64,000 nucleotides of DNA from Nostoc sp. CHAB 5836 (GTDB lineage: Bacteria > Cyanobacteriota > Cyanobacteriia > Cyanobacteriales > Nostocaceae): the NCBI RefSeq assembly GCF_020829445.1, contig NZ_JAIVFV010000003.1, positions 37,966 through 101,965 on the forward strand, in the 5' to 3' direction. The notes under the pieces were generated by a model. It saw only the letters and a list, made by a program, of their open reading frames with translations. It had not been told where the DNA came from and did no database searches. Position numbers and translations under genes: made by a program. This document shows, one piece after another, positions 24,551-34,400 of this stretch (positions within the stretch are counted from its first letter, which is position 1; every line of letters starts with the position of its first letter).

Positions 24551-24768
24551 ATGGAACCGACACCAGAGCAGAACACGGTGATGTACAGAATTTGTCAACA
24601 ATTAACAAAAATGTACACGCCTATATAGACCTAAGAGAGTACATCTTGGCTCATAGAGACGACGAGGATGCTATTCATGCAATGGCGATACGTCTTCGTA
24701 ATCAGGGGAAAACAGGTACAGTTGAAGAGTTTTTAGAACACGTCAAACAGCAAACTCTTGGGGATTAG
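24551..24768 (+). pseudogene. Small gene interrupted by a one-base frameshift
   Basis: A perfect AAGGAGGTG ribosome-binding site precedes the ATG at 24551. The first frame reads 25 codons (MEPTPEQNTVMYRICQQLTK...) to a TAG. Shifting by one base at the A-run near 24606-24611 opens a second frame with well-formed sequence (NVHAYIDLREYILAHRDDED, then RLRNQGKTGTVEEFLEHVKQQ) ending at 24766-24768. Together they would give about 72 residues, mostly helical. Either a base was lost from the A-run, or ribosomes slip there, or the sequence has an error. I do not recognise the family. Confidence 0.5.
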
Positions 24769-24780
24769 GGAGTGGGGAAT

Positions 24781-24856
24781 GGGAGATGAGGGGGATGAGG
24801 GGGATGAGGGGGATGAGGCAGGGGGCAGGGGGCAGGGGGCAGGGGGCAGGGGGCAG
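24781..24856. repeat. GGGGGATGA and GGGGGCA short tandem repeats
   Basis: About three to four GGGGGATGA units are followed directly by five GGGGGCA units. The first unit type is shared with the array spanning the susA stop codon. The run is non-coding. Confidence 0.75.
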
Positions 24857-24876
24857 GAGAAGAATAACTTTTACTC

Positions 24877-25029
24877 TTATAGCGCTTCTAGAATGGAAGC
24901 AATACACTCTGACCTCACTTCCATTCCTCTCTTCTAAAAGGAAAGAAGCTTTGAGTCTTACTCCCCTTCCCTACAAGGGAAGGGGCTGGGGGTTAGGTCT
25001 GTATTCCATGCAATTGAGAACCGCTATAA
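24877..25029. mobile_element. TTATAGCGGTT inverted-repeat element, intact copy
   Basis: It starts TTATAGCGCTTCTAGAATGG and ends with the complement of TTATAGCGGTTCTCAATTGC. The interior shares long blocks with 11422-11731 but lacks the nested element, so it represents the undisturbed form, about 153 bp, non-coding. Confidence 0.7.
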
Positions 25030-25162
25030 CTCCTAACTCCTAACTCCCCTTTTTTCCACTTGCCTAGCAGTACCTTTATATAGTACACATATACTATGAA
25101 ATACAGGAATACTCGCCCAAAAACATTGGCGGACGAGTATTCCGGAAATAAGTTGTTAATTC

Positions 25163-25567
25163 TTAGTTGTCGTCTGTGGGTAGAAGTGCGATGATTTGCT
25201 CAACAAACTGTTGATGGTCAACAACTGGCTTAGAAATGTAGCCATCAGCACCGCTTTGCTTGAGAAAGTTCTCGCGATCGCCTTCCATAGCATGGGCTGT
25301 CACCAAAATAACAGGTAAGTTTGCTGTTTTTGGATCAGATTTTAACATTTGTGTAATCTTGATTCCATCAACAGATTTACCTTGATAAACACTTCTAGAC
25401 AGAGAAACATCCATCAAAATCAGGTCGGCTTCTCCTGATTGGGCAATTTTTATGACTTCTTCGACATTTTCGGTGTGTTTGACACCCAAGCCGCCACGCT
25501 TGGACAAAATTTTGGAAAAAACACGAGCATTAATTAGATCGTCTTCGACAATTAAAACAGTTTTCAT
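25163..25567 (-). CDS. CheY/DivK-like single-domain response regulator
   Basis: This 134-residue receiver domain has no output domain. The acidic pocket is Asp9/Asp10 (VEDD), the phospho-acceptor is Asp53 (LMDVS), the switch residue is Thr90, and the conserved lysine is Lys113 (SKP). An unusual insert near 55-65 (LSRSVYQGKSVDG) resembles DivK-type cyanobacterial regulators. No histidine kinase is adjacent, so its partner lies elsewhere. Confidence 0.88.
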   Translation of the reverse strand: MKTVLIVEDDLINARVFSKILSKRGGLGVKHTENVEEVIKIAQSGEADLILMDVSLSRSVYQGKSVDGIKITQMLKSDPKTANLPVILVTAHAMEGDRENFLKQSGADGYISKPVVDHQQFVEQIIALLPTDDN

Positions 25568-25851
25568 GAGAATTTTAGTTATAGAGGTGAGAGGATTCCA
25601 GAATTCCAGAATTCAAAATTAACAAATGCAATCATGGAAAGTATGATAGCTACTAAGTTTATGTAGATTATACTCATGTGCATCCTTTTTAATAGTCAAT
25701 GTGCATCCTTGTCATCAAGGATGATACTAGTGCTTTTTGTTGTGTGACTATCAAAATTTTGTGATCAATCCTATTTGATCCGTTATGCTCTGGTTGCCGC
25801 AGTGTTGAGTTCTATCAGCTTTTGTGTAGTTAAACTTCAGGGAAAAAACTC
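25568..25851. promoter_or_regulatory. Divergent spacer between response regulator and gyrase-like gene
   Basis: Contains a GTGCATCCTT direct repeat (about 25678 and 25700) and an ATTCCAGAATTC repeat near 25602. Promoters for both flanking genes must lie here, but no certain -10/-35 pair was found. Confidence 0.35.
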
Positions 25852-28398
25852 ATGGCAAAACAGTTAAACCTTCTCTCAACGGGACAGGTAATTACAACAG
25901 CCCTGCACACTGAGATGCAACGGTCTTATCTAGAATATGCCATGAGCGTGATTGTCGGGCGAGCGCTACCAGACGTGCGTGATGGCTTAAAACCAGTGCA
26001 TCGTCGGATTCTATATGCCATGCACGAACTCGGTTTAGTACCAGATAGACCCTATCGAAAATGTGCCCGTGTAGTGGGTGATGTGTTGGGTAAATACCAT
26101 CCCCACGGCGACCAATCAGTTTACGATGCTTTAGTCAGGCTGGTGCAGGATTTTTCTAGCCGCTATCCTTTACTAGCAGGACACGGTAACTTTGGCAGTG
26201 TCGATAATGACCCGCCAGCAGCGATGCGCTACACAGAAACGCGCCTCGCACCCATCAGTTATGAGGGAATGCTGACAGAAATTGGTGAAGAAACTGTGGA
26301 ATTTGTCGGGAACTTTGATAATTCCCAGCAAGAACCAACGGTGCTACCTGCTCAATTGCCGTTTCTGTTGCTCAATGGCTGTTCTGGTATTGCGGTGGGA
26401 ATGGCGACAAATGTTCCACCGCACAACTTGGGGGAAGTTGTCGATGGGTTAATTGCCTTAATCGACAACCCAGATTTGCCAGACGAAAAGTTATTTGAGC
26501 TAATTCCAGGGCCAGATTTTCCCACTGGTGGGGAAATAATCGGTGAGGCGGGAATTCGGGAAGCATACACTACAGGTAAGGGTGGGATTGTGCTGCGGGG
26601 AGTCGCCACTCTGGAGGAAATTCCAGCCACTAGGGGAAGCAAGCGACGGACGGCAATTATTATTACAGAATTGCCTTATCAAGTGAATAAGGCAGGCTGG
26701 ATTGAGAAGGTAGCCGACTTAGTAAATCAAGGTCGCTTGCAAGGAATTTCTGATCTTCGGGATGAGAGCGATCGCGAAGGGATGCGGGTGGTAATTGAAC
26801 TCAAACGCGATACCAATCCCCAAGAAGTTCTCCAGCATTTATATCACCAAACTGCTTTACAAATGACTTTTGGGGCCATTCTCCTAGCAATAGTGAATGG
26901 ACAACCCCGCCAGTTAAGTTTGCGTCAACTGTTGCAGGAGTTTTTGAGTTTCCGAGAAGAGACGCTGAACCGTCGCTACAATTACGAGTTGGGTAAGGCT
27001 CAAAGTCGTGTGCATTTGGTAGAAGGTTTGCTAAAAGCGCTGTCGAATTTGGATGAGGTAATTGAAATTTTACGACAAGCTCCCGATGGGAGTACGGCAA
27101 AAATTAATCTTTGTAGCCAATTGGAGTTGAGTGAGGTACAAGGAGATGCAATTCTGGCTATGCCATTGCGCCGCCTCACTAGTTTAGAACAGCAAAACTT
27201 GCAGCAAGAATTTGAGCAGCTAAGTGGACAAATTAGTTTATTGGAGCAATTACTCAACGATCGCCGAGAATTATTGAAGGCGCTGAAAAAAGATTTGCGA
27301 TCGCTCAAGCGCAAGTACAACGATCCCCGACGGACAAAAATCGCAGAAGAGCAGAAGTTTAGCGCAGAGGAACAGAAGTCTAGGGCAGAGGGGCAGAAGT
27401 CTAGGGCAGAGGAGGAGGAACTTAAATCTTCTGAACCAGCAGAGGAAGCGATTTTAGAATTTACTCAACGGGGTTATGTCCGCCGCACCCAGCCATCTGG
27501 GAGAAAGTCAAAAGGTGAAAACGGTCTGCATGATCATGACTTCATTATCCAAACTGTGTTGACCAACACCGAGAAAGACTTGCTAATACTAACTGGTGGC
27601 GGCAAAGTCTATCCGGTGAATGTGGGAGAAATTCCTCTAACTACTGGGCGTTCTCCACGGGGAAAACCTTTGATTACTATGCTCAGTAGTACTGCTCAAG
27701 GCGCTCAAGAAGCGGTGGTCAGCCGCTTTTTGCTGCCGGAAAATCTCCAAACTAAGCAGATGATTCTCCTAACAAAACAAGGACGAATTAAGCGTCTGTC
27801 TCTGGAAGAATTTACTAACCTGACTCGGCGCGGAATTACGATTTTGAAGCTCAAAGAGGATGATGAATTGTCATTTACCCAGTTCACCACTCCAGGGGAG
27901 CATCTAATTTTAGCTAGTTCCGGTGGGCGACTGTTGCGCTTTGCAGTCAATGATGAACAATTACCGATTATGGGTCGCACTGCGATGGGTTTACAAGCAT
28001 TTCGGTTATTGAAAAATCAGCAAATGGTTGGCTGTGTGACTGTCGGTAAAGATGACCAACTACTGCTAGTTACTCAAGAAGGATATGCCAAGCGGATGGC
28101 TGCGAGTCAGTTGAGAGCCGCTAATCGCGGCGATTTAGGCACGCAAGCGCTGAAATTTGCTAGCAAAACTGACAAGTTAGCTGGTATGGTTATAGCGATG
28201 CCAACTCTTGGAGACGCTACGCGAACGGCGGGCTACGCCAACGTCTCTGCCGAGGTAGCTTTAGTGACCAATAAGGAGCGAGTAGTGCGGATACCTGTGG
28301 AAACAGTGCCGATCTTAGGTAGAGATGTGAAAGGTGAAAGCATTCTCCAACTCAACCGCGATGAAAAAATCATTACTGTTGCCGAAGTGCGATCGTAA
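25852..28398 (+). CDS. Type IIA topoisomerase subunit A (GyrA/ParC-like paralogue)
   Basis: The 848-residue protein has the GyrA breakage-reunion domain, with the quinolone-resistance region ([22 protein letters not shown]) and the active-site Tyr127 ([10 protein letters not shown]). A C-terminal beta-propeller starts near residue 530. Cyanobacteria commonly carry two such genes; this one has the [18 protein letters not shown] N-terminus of the second copy. The canonical gyrase box QRRGGKG is not present: the equivalent stretch reads [15 protein letters not shown]. Two unusual inserts are seen: a Glu/Lys/Gln repeat at about 500-525 and a repeat-derived segment ([13 protein letters not shown]) near 785. 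The subunit cuts and passes DNA with a GyrB/ParE partner not present here. Calling it gyrase or topoisomerase IV needs phylogeny. Confidence 0.9.
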   Translation: MAKQLNLLSTGQVITTALHTEMQRSYLEYAMSVIVGRALPDVRDGLKPVHRRILYAMHELGLVPDRPYRKCARVVGDVLGKYHPHGDQSVYDALVRLVQDFSSRYPLLAGHGNFGSVDNDPPAAMRYTETRLAPISYEGMLTEIGEETVEFVGNFDNSQQEPTVLPAQLPFLLLNGCSGIAVGMATNVPPHNLGEVVDGLIALIDNPDLPDEKLFELIPGPDFPTGGEIIGEAGIREAYTTGKGGIVLRGVATLEEIPATRGSKRRTAIIITELPYQVNKAGWIEKVADLVNQGRLQGISDLRDESDREGMRVVIELKRDTNPQEVLQHLYHQTALQMTFGAILLAIVNGQPRQLSLRQLLQEFLSFREETLNRRYNYELGKAQSRVHLVEGLLKALSNLDEVIEILRQAPDGSTAKINLCSQLELSEVQGDAILAMPLRRLTSLEQQNLQQEFEQLSGQISLLEQLLNDRRELLKALKKDLRSLKRKYNDPRRTKIAEEQKFSAEEQKSRAEGQKSRAEEEELKSSEPAEEAILEFTQRGYVRRTQPSGRKSKGENGLHDHDFIIQTVLTNTEKDLLILTGGGKVYPVNVGEIPLTTGRSPRGKPLITMLSSTAQGAQEAVVSRFLLPENLQTKQMILLTKQGRIKRLSLEEFTNLTRRGITILKLKEDDELSFTQFTTPGEHLILASSGGRLLRFAVNDEQLPIMGRTAMGLQAFRLLKNQQMVGCVTVGKDDQLLLVTQEGYAKRMAASQLRAANRGDLGTQALKFASKTDKLAGMVIAMPTLGDATRTAGYANVSAEVALVTNKERVVRIPVETVPILGRDVKGESILQLNRDEKIITVAEVRS

Positions 28399-28605
28399 AT
28401 TAGAGTGATGTTTAACTTGCGAGAAGCCAACTTGCAGGACTGCGTTAAGAGACTCTCTGTAACATACAGAAGAGCATGACTGAGGAGGAGATGCTTGCAC
28501 CCAAGCTGCTGCAACCCCACTCTGTGCAAGGGTAGCAGAACCAAATATCACAACAATCAGGACAGCTAGTGCAAGACATGGAAACAACAATTTTTTAAGT
28601 GACAC
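28315..28605 (-). CDS. Small secreted Cys-containing protein, tail overlapping the gyrase-like gene
   Basis: From the GTG at 28603-28605 the product is 96 residues. It has a clear Sec signal ([21 protein letters not shown], cut near SATLA) followed by an [10 protein letters not shown] motif. The GTG has an AGGAG ribosome-binding site 7 bases upstream. A longer frame up to 28761 lacks a ribosome-binding site and would bury the signal peptide. The last 28 codons overlap the end of the convergent gyrase-like gene, so the natural C-terminus may have been lost. The SCxxVC start resembles, from memory, small exported cyanobacterial proteins of unknown role that normally continue much further. Confidence 0.5.
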   Translation of the reverse strand: MSLKKLLFPCLALAVLIVVIFGSATLAQSGVAAAWVQASPPQSCSSVCYRESLNAVLQVGFSQVKHHSNLRSHFGNSNDFFIAVELENAFTFHIST

Positions 28606-28890
28606 GTCTGTACTCCTGAAAGTATAAATTTTAACGTGAGTTCCATAAATCTCTCCCTGCTTGTAATAAAAGTTGAAGTCTGTCCCTCTTTGAATCGGAG
28701 AGGGACAGTTTTGCGTAGTAAAACCAGGGAGGTATCTTTGTTTACGGCTAACTAAACGCACACTATATGATCCATCGAACTCACGTTATCTTAATCTTCA
28801 GTAGCTCTATCTTTCAATAGATGTATTTGCTTTTTATTTATGTATCTAATTATTGGTGTCTAGCTTTAGTAATAAAAGTATAAACAAGTG

Positions 28891-28918
28891 TTGCAATTAT
28901 GAAAAAGATTGTTATATT
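28891..28918 (+). promoter_or_regulatory. Sigma-70-type promoter of the HLIP gene
   Basis: TTGCAA (28891-28896) and TATATT (28913-28918) are separated by 16 bases and lie about 50 bases before the HLIP start. A GTTTACATAA element follows immediately and weakly resembles half of a high-light regulatory (RpaB) site. Confidence 0.5.
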
Positions 28919-28967
28919 AGTTTACATAAGGCAATAAACCTTAAAAAATAAGTTCGGGGTTAAAACC

Positions 28968-29153
28968 ATGACAAATGCAAGCACAACAAAAGTCACCACT
29001 CCTGTAATTGAAGATCGCAACGCTTGGCGTTGGGGCTTTACCCCACAAGCAGAAATTTGGAACGGTCGTTTAGCAATGATTGGCTTTTCAGCAGCCATTT
29101 TGGTTGAACTTTTTTCTGGTCAAGGCTTTCTACATTTTTGGGGCATCCTGTAA
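28968..29153 (+). CDS. High-light-inducible protein (one-helix CAB-like)
   Basis: This 61-residue thylakoid protein has one transmembrane helix with the chlorophyll-binding signature ExxNGRxAMIGF ([12 protein letters not shown], residues 32-43). The N-terminus is polar and includes the usual RWGFTPQAE lead-in. HLIPs bind chlorophyll and carotenoid, protect photosystem assembly and rise under high light and other stress. It is monocistronic: a good promoter lies upstream and a hairpin follows. Confidence 0.95.
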   Translation: MTNASTTKVTTPVIEDRNAWRWGFTPQAEIWNGRLAMIGFSAAILVELFSGQGFLHFWGIL

Positions 29154-29180
29154 GTTTGAACAGAAATGTTCTCCCGCAGT

Positions 29181-29223
29181 CCCCACCTAAAAATACTTGG
29201 AAATGTTTATATTTTAGGTGGGG
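29181..29223 (+). terminator. Strong hairpin downstream of the HLIP gene
   Basis: CCCCACCTAAAAAT pairs with ATTTTAGGTGGGG around a loop of about 15 bases, 27 bases after the stop. There is no long T-run, so it may stabilise the transcript end as well as terminate. Confidence 0.6.
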
Positions 29224-29804
29224 TTAGGGAGAACCAAAATAAAAGTGAATCTTCATTGTAGTAGAATAATACTGGTACGGCAAAGCGAAATTTCGTAGAG
29301 GCACGACCATTTACAGCAATTATTTATTTAGGAATTGCTAGTTTTTCTGGGGTTTCCGTAGACAAAAGTTTCTACGATGCACTGAGGACGCCAGTATGTC
29401 TGGGAACGCTTAGAAGTCTTTTGGCTTCAAAAGCGCAAGAATACCCAACCATAATCGCAAGATTTGGTTGGCGGTGCGTTCAATATCTAAGATGACCTAT
29501 AAATAAGAAAACCTGGAGTGCTAATTCACTACCAGGTTTTTTATTTGTTTGTCATTTGTCATCTGTCCTTGGTCATTTGTCTAAGAGGGTGTTTATAAAG
29601 TATTGGGCGAATAGAATTCGCTACTACACAAACTCTCGTCCACCTCCGTGGACTAAGAGAAAATTAAAGTTTTTAACCTGCGTAGGCAGGTTTTGTTTGT
29701 GTAGCCGCGACTTCTAGTCGCCCGGTTAGTAATAAATTAGACTTTTCAAACATCCTCTAAGCCTAATGACTAATGACTAATGACTAATGACTAATGACTA
29801 ATGA
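29224..29804. other. Spacer between HLIP and sigA
   Basis: No gene is seen. A second hairpin at 29508-29542 (AAACCTGG/CCAGGTTTTTT) has the form of a plus-strand terminator. At the right end six TGACTAA/TAATGAC heptamers (29764-29805) form a typical heterocystous-cyanobacterial short tandem repeat just before the sigA stop. Confidence 0.55.
29508..29542 (+). terminator. Rho-independent-type terminator
   Basis: AAACCTGG, a loop of about 15 bases, then CCAGGTTTTTTATTTG. The stem plus T-run fit an intrinsic terminator on the plus strand, although the nearest plus gene already has a hairpin 300 bases upstream. Confidence 0.55.
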
Positions 29805-29805
29805 C
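29764..29805. repeat. TAATGAC heptamer tandem repeat
   Basis: Six consecutive 7-base units of TGACTAA phase end one base into the sigA stop region. Heptamer arrays of this kind are characteristic of Nostoc/Anabaena genomes. Confidence 0.85.
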
Positions 29806-30974
29806 TACCGAATATATTCTTTGAGAACGCTGTTGCGATTTGGATGACGCAACTTGCGGAGTGCTTTCGCCTCAATTTGACGAATCCGTTCGCGGGTGAC
29901 GTTGAAAATCTGGCCGATTTCCTCAAGTGTTTTCATCCGACCATCATCCAAACCATAACGCAGTCTAAGTACATCCCGTTCACGAGGGCTGAGACTGTCA
30001 AGGACTTTTTCCAGGTCTTCGCGCAGAAGATTTTTGGAAACTTGGTCTTCTGGCGTCTCACCATCAGATTCAATAAAATCGCCCAATCGAGAATCTTCTT
30101 CTTTACCAATGGGCGTTTCTAATGAAATGGGTAACTGGGCAGATTTAGCAATAAACCGCAACTTCTCAATGGTCATTTCCATGCGAGTGGCGATTTCTTC
30201 TTCAGTGGGTTTGCGACCCATTTCTTGGGATAGCAACTTGGTAGTTTTCTTAATCCGAGAGATGGTTTCGTAAAGGTGAACTGGAAGACGAATTGTGCGG
30301 GATTGATCGGCGATCGCGCGGGTAATTGCTTGACGAATCCACCATGTAGCGTATGTAGAGAACTTATAACCTTTTTCGTGGTCAAATTTTTCAGCCGCAC
30401 GAATCAAACCGAGACTGCCTTCCTGAATTAAGTCTTGGAACGACAACCCACGATTCATGTACTTCTTAGCAATTGAAACTACAAGACGGAGGTTAGATTG
30501 CACCATCTTGTCTTTGGCCCTGCGACCAACATGGAGGCGATAACGAAAAGCTGGTAATGGCAGTTGCACTGCTTCTGCCCATTCACTATCTCGGGGATCG
30601 CGATCTAATTGCTCACAGAGTCTTTCGCGCACCCTCTCTAATTCCAGCAAATCGGCTATTTTCCGCGCCAATTCGATTTCTTCGTCTGCCCGCAACAGAC
30701 GAATTCTACCAATTTCTTGCAAGTAAAGCCGAATTGAATCTTCGGTGTAGTGCTTTTTCTTGCTTTGTGTCCGACGACGCGATTTAGCGGCTTTTCCAGA
30801 CTTTGCGTCGTCCTCATCAGACTGAGGCTCTAAAAATTCGTCTTCACCTTCATCGATGATCAGCAAGTCCTCTTCTTCGTCTATTAAGAGTTCTTCTAAC
30901 TCGAGCTCAGGCTGATTAATTATTTCTAGGTCAGGCTGATATATGCTTTCGAGTACGTTGTTAGCCTGGTTCAT
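29805..30974 (-). CDS. sigA: Principal RNA polymerase sigma factor SigA (group 1)
   Basis: The 389 residues match the length of cyanobacterial SigA. After an acidic N-terminal stretch and a basic linker comes region 1.2 ([15 protein letters not shown]). Regions 2.1-2.4 follow ([26 protein letters not shown], then [19 protein letters not shown]), then region 3 and region 4.2 ([24 protein letters not shown]). It directs housekeeping transcription. On the minus strand it lies 35 bp downstream of a truncated TPR gene, so its promoter is probably within or upstream of that fragment. The loss of the CHAT gene may have changed its upstream context. Confidence 0.95.
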   Translation of the reverse strand: MNQANNVLESIYQPDLEIINQPELELEELLIDEEEDLLIIDEGEDEFLEPQSDEDDAKSGKAAKSRRRTQSKKKHYTEDSIRLYLQEIGRIRLLRADEEIELARKIADLLELERVRERLCEQLDRDPRDSEWAEAVQLPLPAFRYRLHVGRRAKDKMVQSNLRLVVSIAKKYMNRGLSFQDLIQEGSLGLIRAAEKFDHEKGYKFSTYATWWIRQAITRAIADQSRTIRLPVHLYETISRIKKTTKLLSQEMGRKPTEEEIATRMEMTIEKLRFIAKSAQLPISLETPIGKEEDSRLGDFIESDGETPEDQVSKNLLREDLEKVLDSLSPRERDVLRLRYGLDDGRMKTLEEIGQIFNVTRERIRQIEAKALRKLRHPNRNSVLKEYIR

Positions 30975-31009
30975 GCCGCGTTCCTCATGCTCCTTGCAGA
31001 ATCAATTAC

Positions 31010-31426
31010 TCAAGATGGATGTGTTTGAGCAAGTATTCGCTGTTGAGATTGACCAGATGTTTTTAATAAATTTAGGCTAGTAGTAATTGCTTGTTGTGCA
31101 GCTTGCCAGTTTCCCAATTGTTGATATGTGAGCGAAAGATTACTTAATGCCATTGCTTGGTTGGTTTTATCGCCCGCAGTTGCGAAAGCATTAGCTGTCT
31201 TTTGCCAAACATCCGCCGCTTCTTTCCATTTTCCAGCTTGGTATAAGGATTTGGCTTTGGCTGCTAATTGTAAACTTTGATTTTGTATTTGGACAATAGG
31301 TGCTTTATCTGCAACTTGAGCGATAACGGGTGCAGTTGCGTTACCTTTGGTCGCTGTAGGCATCGCCATCAAAAACGCTATGATTACCAAAATGAGCAAA
31401 TGCGATCGGCGTTTGTAATTAGTCAT
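31010..31426 (-). pseudogene. N-terminal fragment of a secreted TPR/CHAT protein
   Basis: The 138 residues consist of a signal peptide (about 1-30), a linker and two TPR-like repeats (AAKAKSLYQAGKWKEAADVWQ, NLSLTYQQLGNWQAAQQAI), then stop. In the related locus at 51802-57551 the equivalent gene is 845 residues and ends in a CHAT domain, so this looks like the 5' remnant of such a gene, cut off in front of sigA. It follows the haemagglutinin gene on the same strand, as in the other locus. It may still be made and exported as a short TPR protein. Confidence 0.6.
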
Positions 31427-31495
31427 TTGTCACTTGTCAGTTGTAATTTTTTCCCCTCTGCCCCTCTGCCCCCCTGCCTCCCCTACTCCCTGATC

Positions 31496-34400
31496 TCAAC
31501 GCACAGAACAACCATTGCTACTATGCGCTTCTCGTTGAGTTTCCATGCCATTGGCAGCATACGCCGTCAAAATAACTTCACCACGTTCATTAATAATCCA
31601 CCCTTGAGCCGGGATAATTTTATTTCTAGATATAGGTTTTTCGTTGCTAGGATTTTTTCCTTCATCTGTTTGTGGTTTCCCTTGAGTTAGAGTCATAGGA
31701 TCAGGTTCGATTAAATCAGCTTGCATAGCTTCGTCACCAAGCACTTGGTTGGGACTTGGTGGCAGTCCTCCTTTTCCTGTAACAATAAATTGACTACCCG
31801 CACCCTGCAAACATGGATTTTGAGCAATCAAGGCATCTGGATCGATAATAATTTGAGGTAATACCACTAATCCTTGACTAGGGTCAATATTGGGTTGATT
31901 TATTTCCGTACTACCACTTAAAGTGGGGCTTGCACCTTTAGTAGTAATATCGCTTTCTGTAGTTAAAAAATTGCGGGGTTGAGTACCGAAGATGCCTTGA
32001 GAAGTGATTCTCACACGACCGCCGCGAAAATTGCTAGAATTGGCGCTAATATCACTGTTTTGTAAAGCTGCTAAGACATCAGCGTTGATGTTAATGTTAC
32101 CACCAATGACGTTTTCGCCTGTGGCGTCGGTGATAATTTTGCTGTTGCGACTGAGCATTAAAGCGCCAGTATTGAGATTAATTGTGGCTTGTTCGCGTTT
32201 GGGGTCTTTGTTGGGACTGCGGGTGTTAGCGTTGAGAGAAGCTTGGTTATCTAGGCGGATACGATCGCTGTTGATGGTCATAATACCTGCATTGCCTGTT
32301 CCGAGACTATTTACAAATATCCCAGCGCGATCGCCTACAAATAAATTTTGGGTATCCACCTTCAAATCTCCTGCATCCCCTGTTGAGTCTCTTTCAGCAG
32401 AAGCAAATAAACCACTGGCAAATTGGTTGTTGGCTGACTTACCAATCAGTTGTATACTTTCTGAAGCTTTTACAGTCACATTTCCAGCTTTTCCTGCGCC
32501 AAATGTGGCAGCTATCACCTGCGCCCCATCTCGCGCCAGTAAACGTTGGGTATTTACAGTTAAATTTCCCGCATTTCCAGTTGCATCTTTTTCAGAAGAA
32601 GCGAACAAGCCACTGAGAAAATCGCTATTAGCTGACTGACCAATCAGTTGCACGCTTTCTGAAGCATTTACAGTTAAATCTCCCCCTTTACCAGAACTGA
32701 ACGTACTTGCCAAGACCTGTGCCCCGTCTTGCACTAGTAAATTTTGAGTTGTAATATTTAAATTTCCTCCATCTCCTGATGAACCTCTTTCGGCAGAAGC
32801 AATTAAACCACTGGGAGAACCATTAACAAATGTACCAAGTAGTTCTACTTTATTTGAGGCATTGACTCTTAAATCCCCTGCCTGACCTGCTCCGAATGTA
32901 CCAGTAAATACCCGTGCCCCATCCCGTGCAAATAAATCTTGGGCGTTAATCGTCAAATTTCCACCCTTACCTCTGCCAGATGTGCCAGCATTCACCTGTA
33001 CTCCACCTTGCAGAAATAAATCTTTGGTGGTGATAGTCAAATCTCCTGCATCTCCAGTTGAACCTGGAATCGCAGCAGAAATTAAGCTACTAAAAAAACG
33101 ACCGTCAGCAGAAGCACCAATGAGTTCTACACGGTCAGCATTAACAATCAAATTACCTCCCTGACCTTGACCAAGAGTAGAAGTAGTAACTTGTCCTCCA
33201 TCACGGATGCTGAAACTACCAGTGTTAATCTTCATGTTTCCTGTATCGCCAACAAAAGCAGTTGTAGAGATAATGCTGCGATTGTTAGGGGAACTAGATG
33301 AACCACCGATAACCTCCACTGAGTTTTTTGCATCTATGGTTAAGTCTCCCCCTTTCCCTGTACCAGGTGTCAAAGTTATGACTTCTGCTCCATCACGGAT
33401 ACTTAATCGACTAGTATTAATGTTGAGGCTCCCAGAATCTCCAGAGCCAAGTGTACTGGTAGAAACACGGCTCGCCAAATTGGGTGAGCGCCCCACAACT
33501 TCCATAAAGTCCTTGGCATTTATGGTCAAATTTCCTCCACGACCAAACTCACCACTTGTAGTGGTAATATATCCACCATCGTTAATACTCAATCGTTGGG
33601 TATTAATAGTCAATTGTCCACCATTTCCAGTACCGAAAGCACTAGTTGTTAGTCCACTGCCTACAGCGATCGCTTCTCCTGTTTGTGGATTAGTAGATGT
33701 TATTATGCCACTCAAGCTAACGGAGTCTGAACCGTTAACTAATAAATTGCCACTATTACCAAGTCCTGAAGATTGAGTACCAATGCTTCCACCGTTAATA
33801 AGCGTAAGCGATGGCGTTTGAAGTTCGATATTTCCACTATCACCTTTCCCAGTGCTGGAAGATGAAATTGATCCAAAACCATTTAATAAAATTGAATCAT
33901 CGGCGACAATGCGAATATCACCACCCCTTCCCTCATCAATATTTGAAGAAGTGATAGATGTATTACTATCATCAAGTGTGAGGGTTTTCGTATTGATTTC
34001 AATATTACCACTAGGCAGATTATTAACTCCACCAACCACAGATGCAGAAGAACTGCTTGTAATATGACTTCCACTAGTCAGCGAAATGCCTTCTTGAACT
34101 TTTAAGGTTATTTTTCCACTTTGCCCTTGTCCCATATTGGCAGAACTAATTCCAGATTGGTTGCTTAAATTCATGTTTCCTGATGCAATTGTAATATCAC
34201 CAGATTTACCTATCGAATTCAAGTTTCCAGTCGTATTAATAATACTATTGGTATCAAGGGTGATATTATCTTTAGCATTTAAAATAATATTTCCCTGATT
34301 TCTCAAACCATTACTACCAATTTGGCTTTGATTTGTCAGGCGAATAGATTGGGCATTAATTGCAATATTTCCTGTATCGCCCAAAGAATTTTCCAAACCT

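Noticed and set aside
32004..33776. Long plus-strand frames opposite the haemagglutinin-type gene
   Set aside because: They are antisense shadows of highly repetitive beta-helix coding sequence, with no independent signals.
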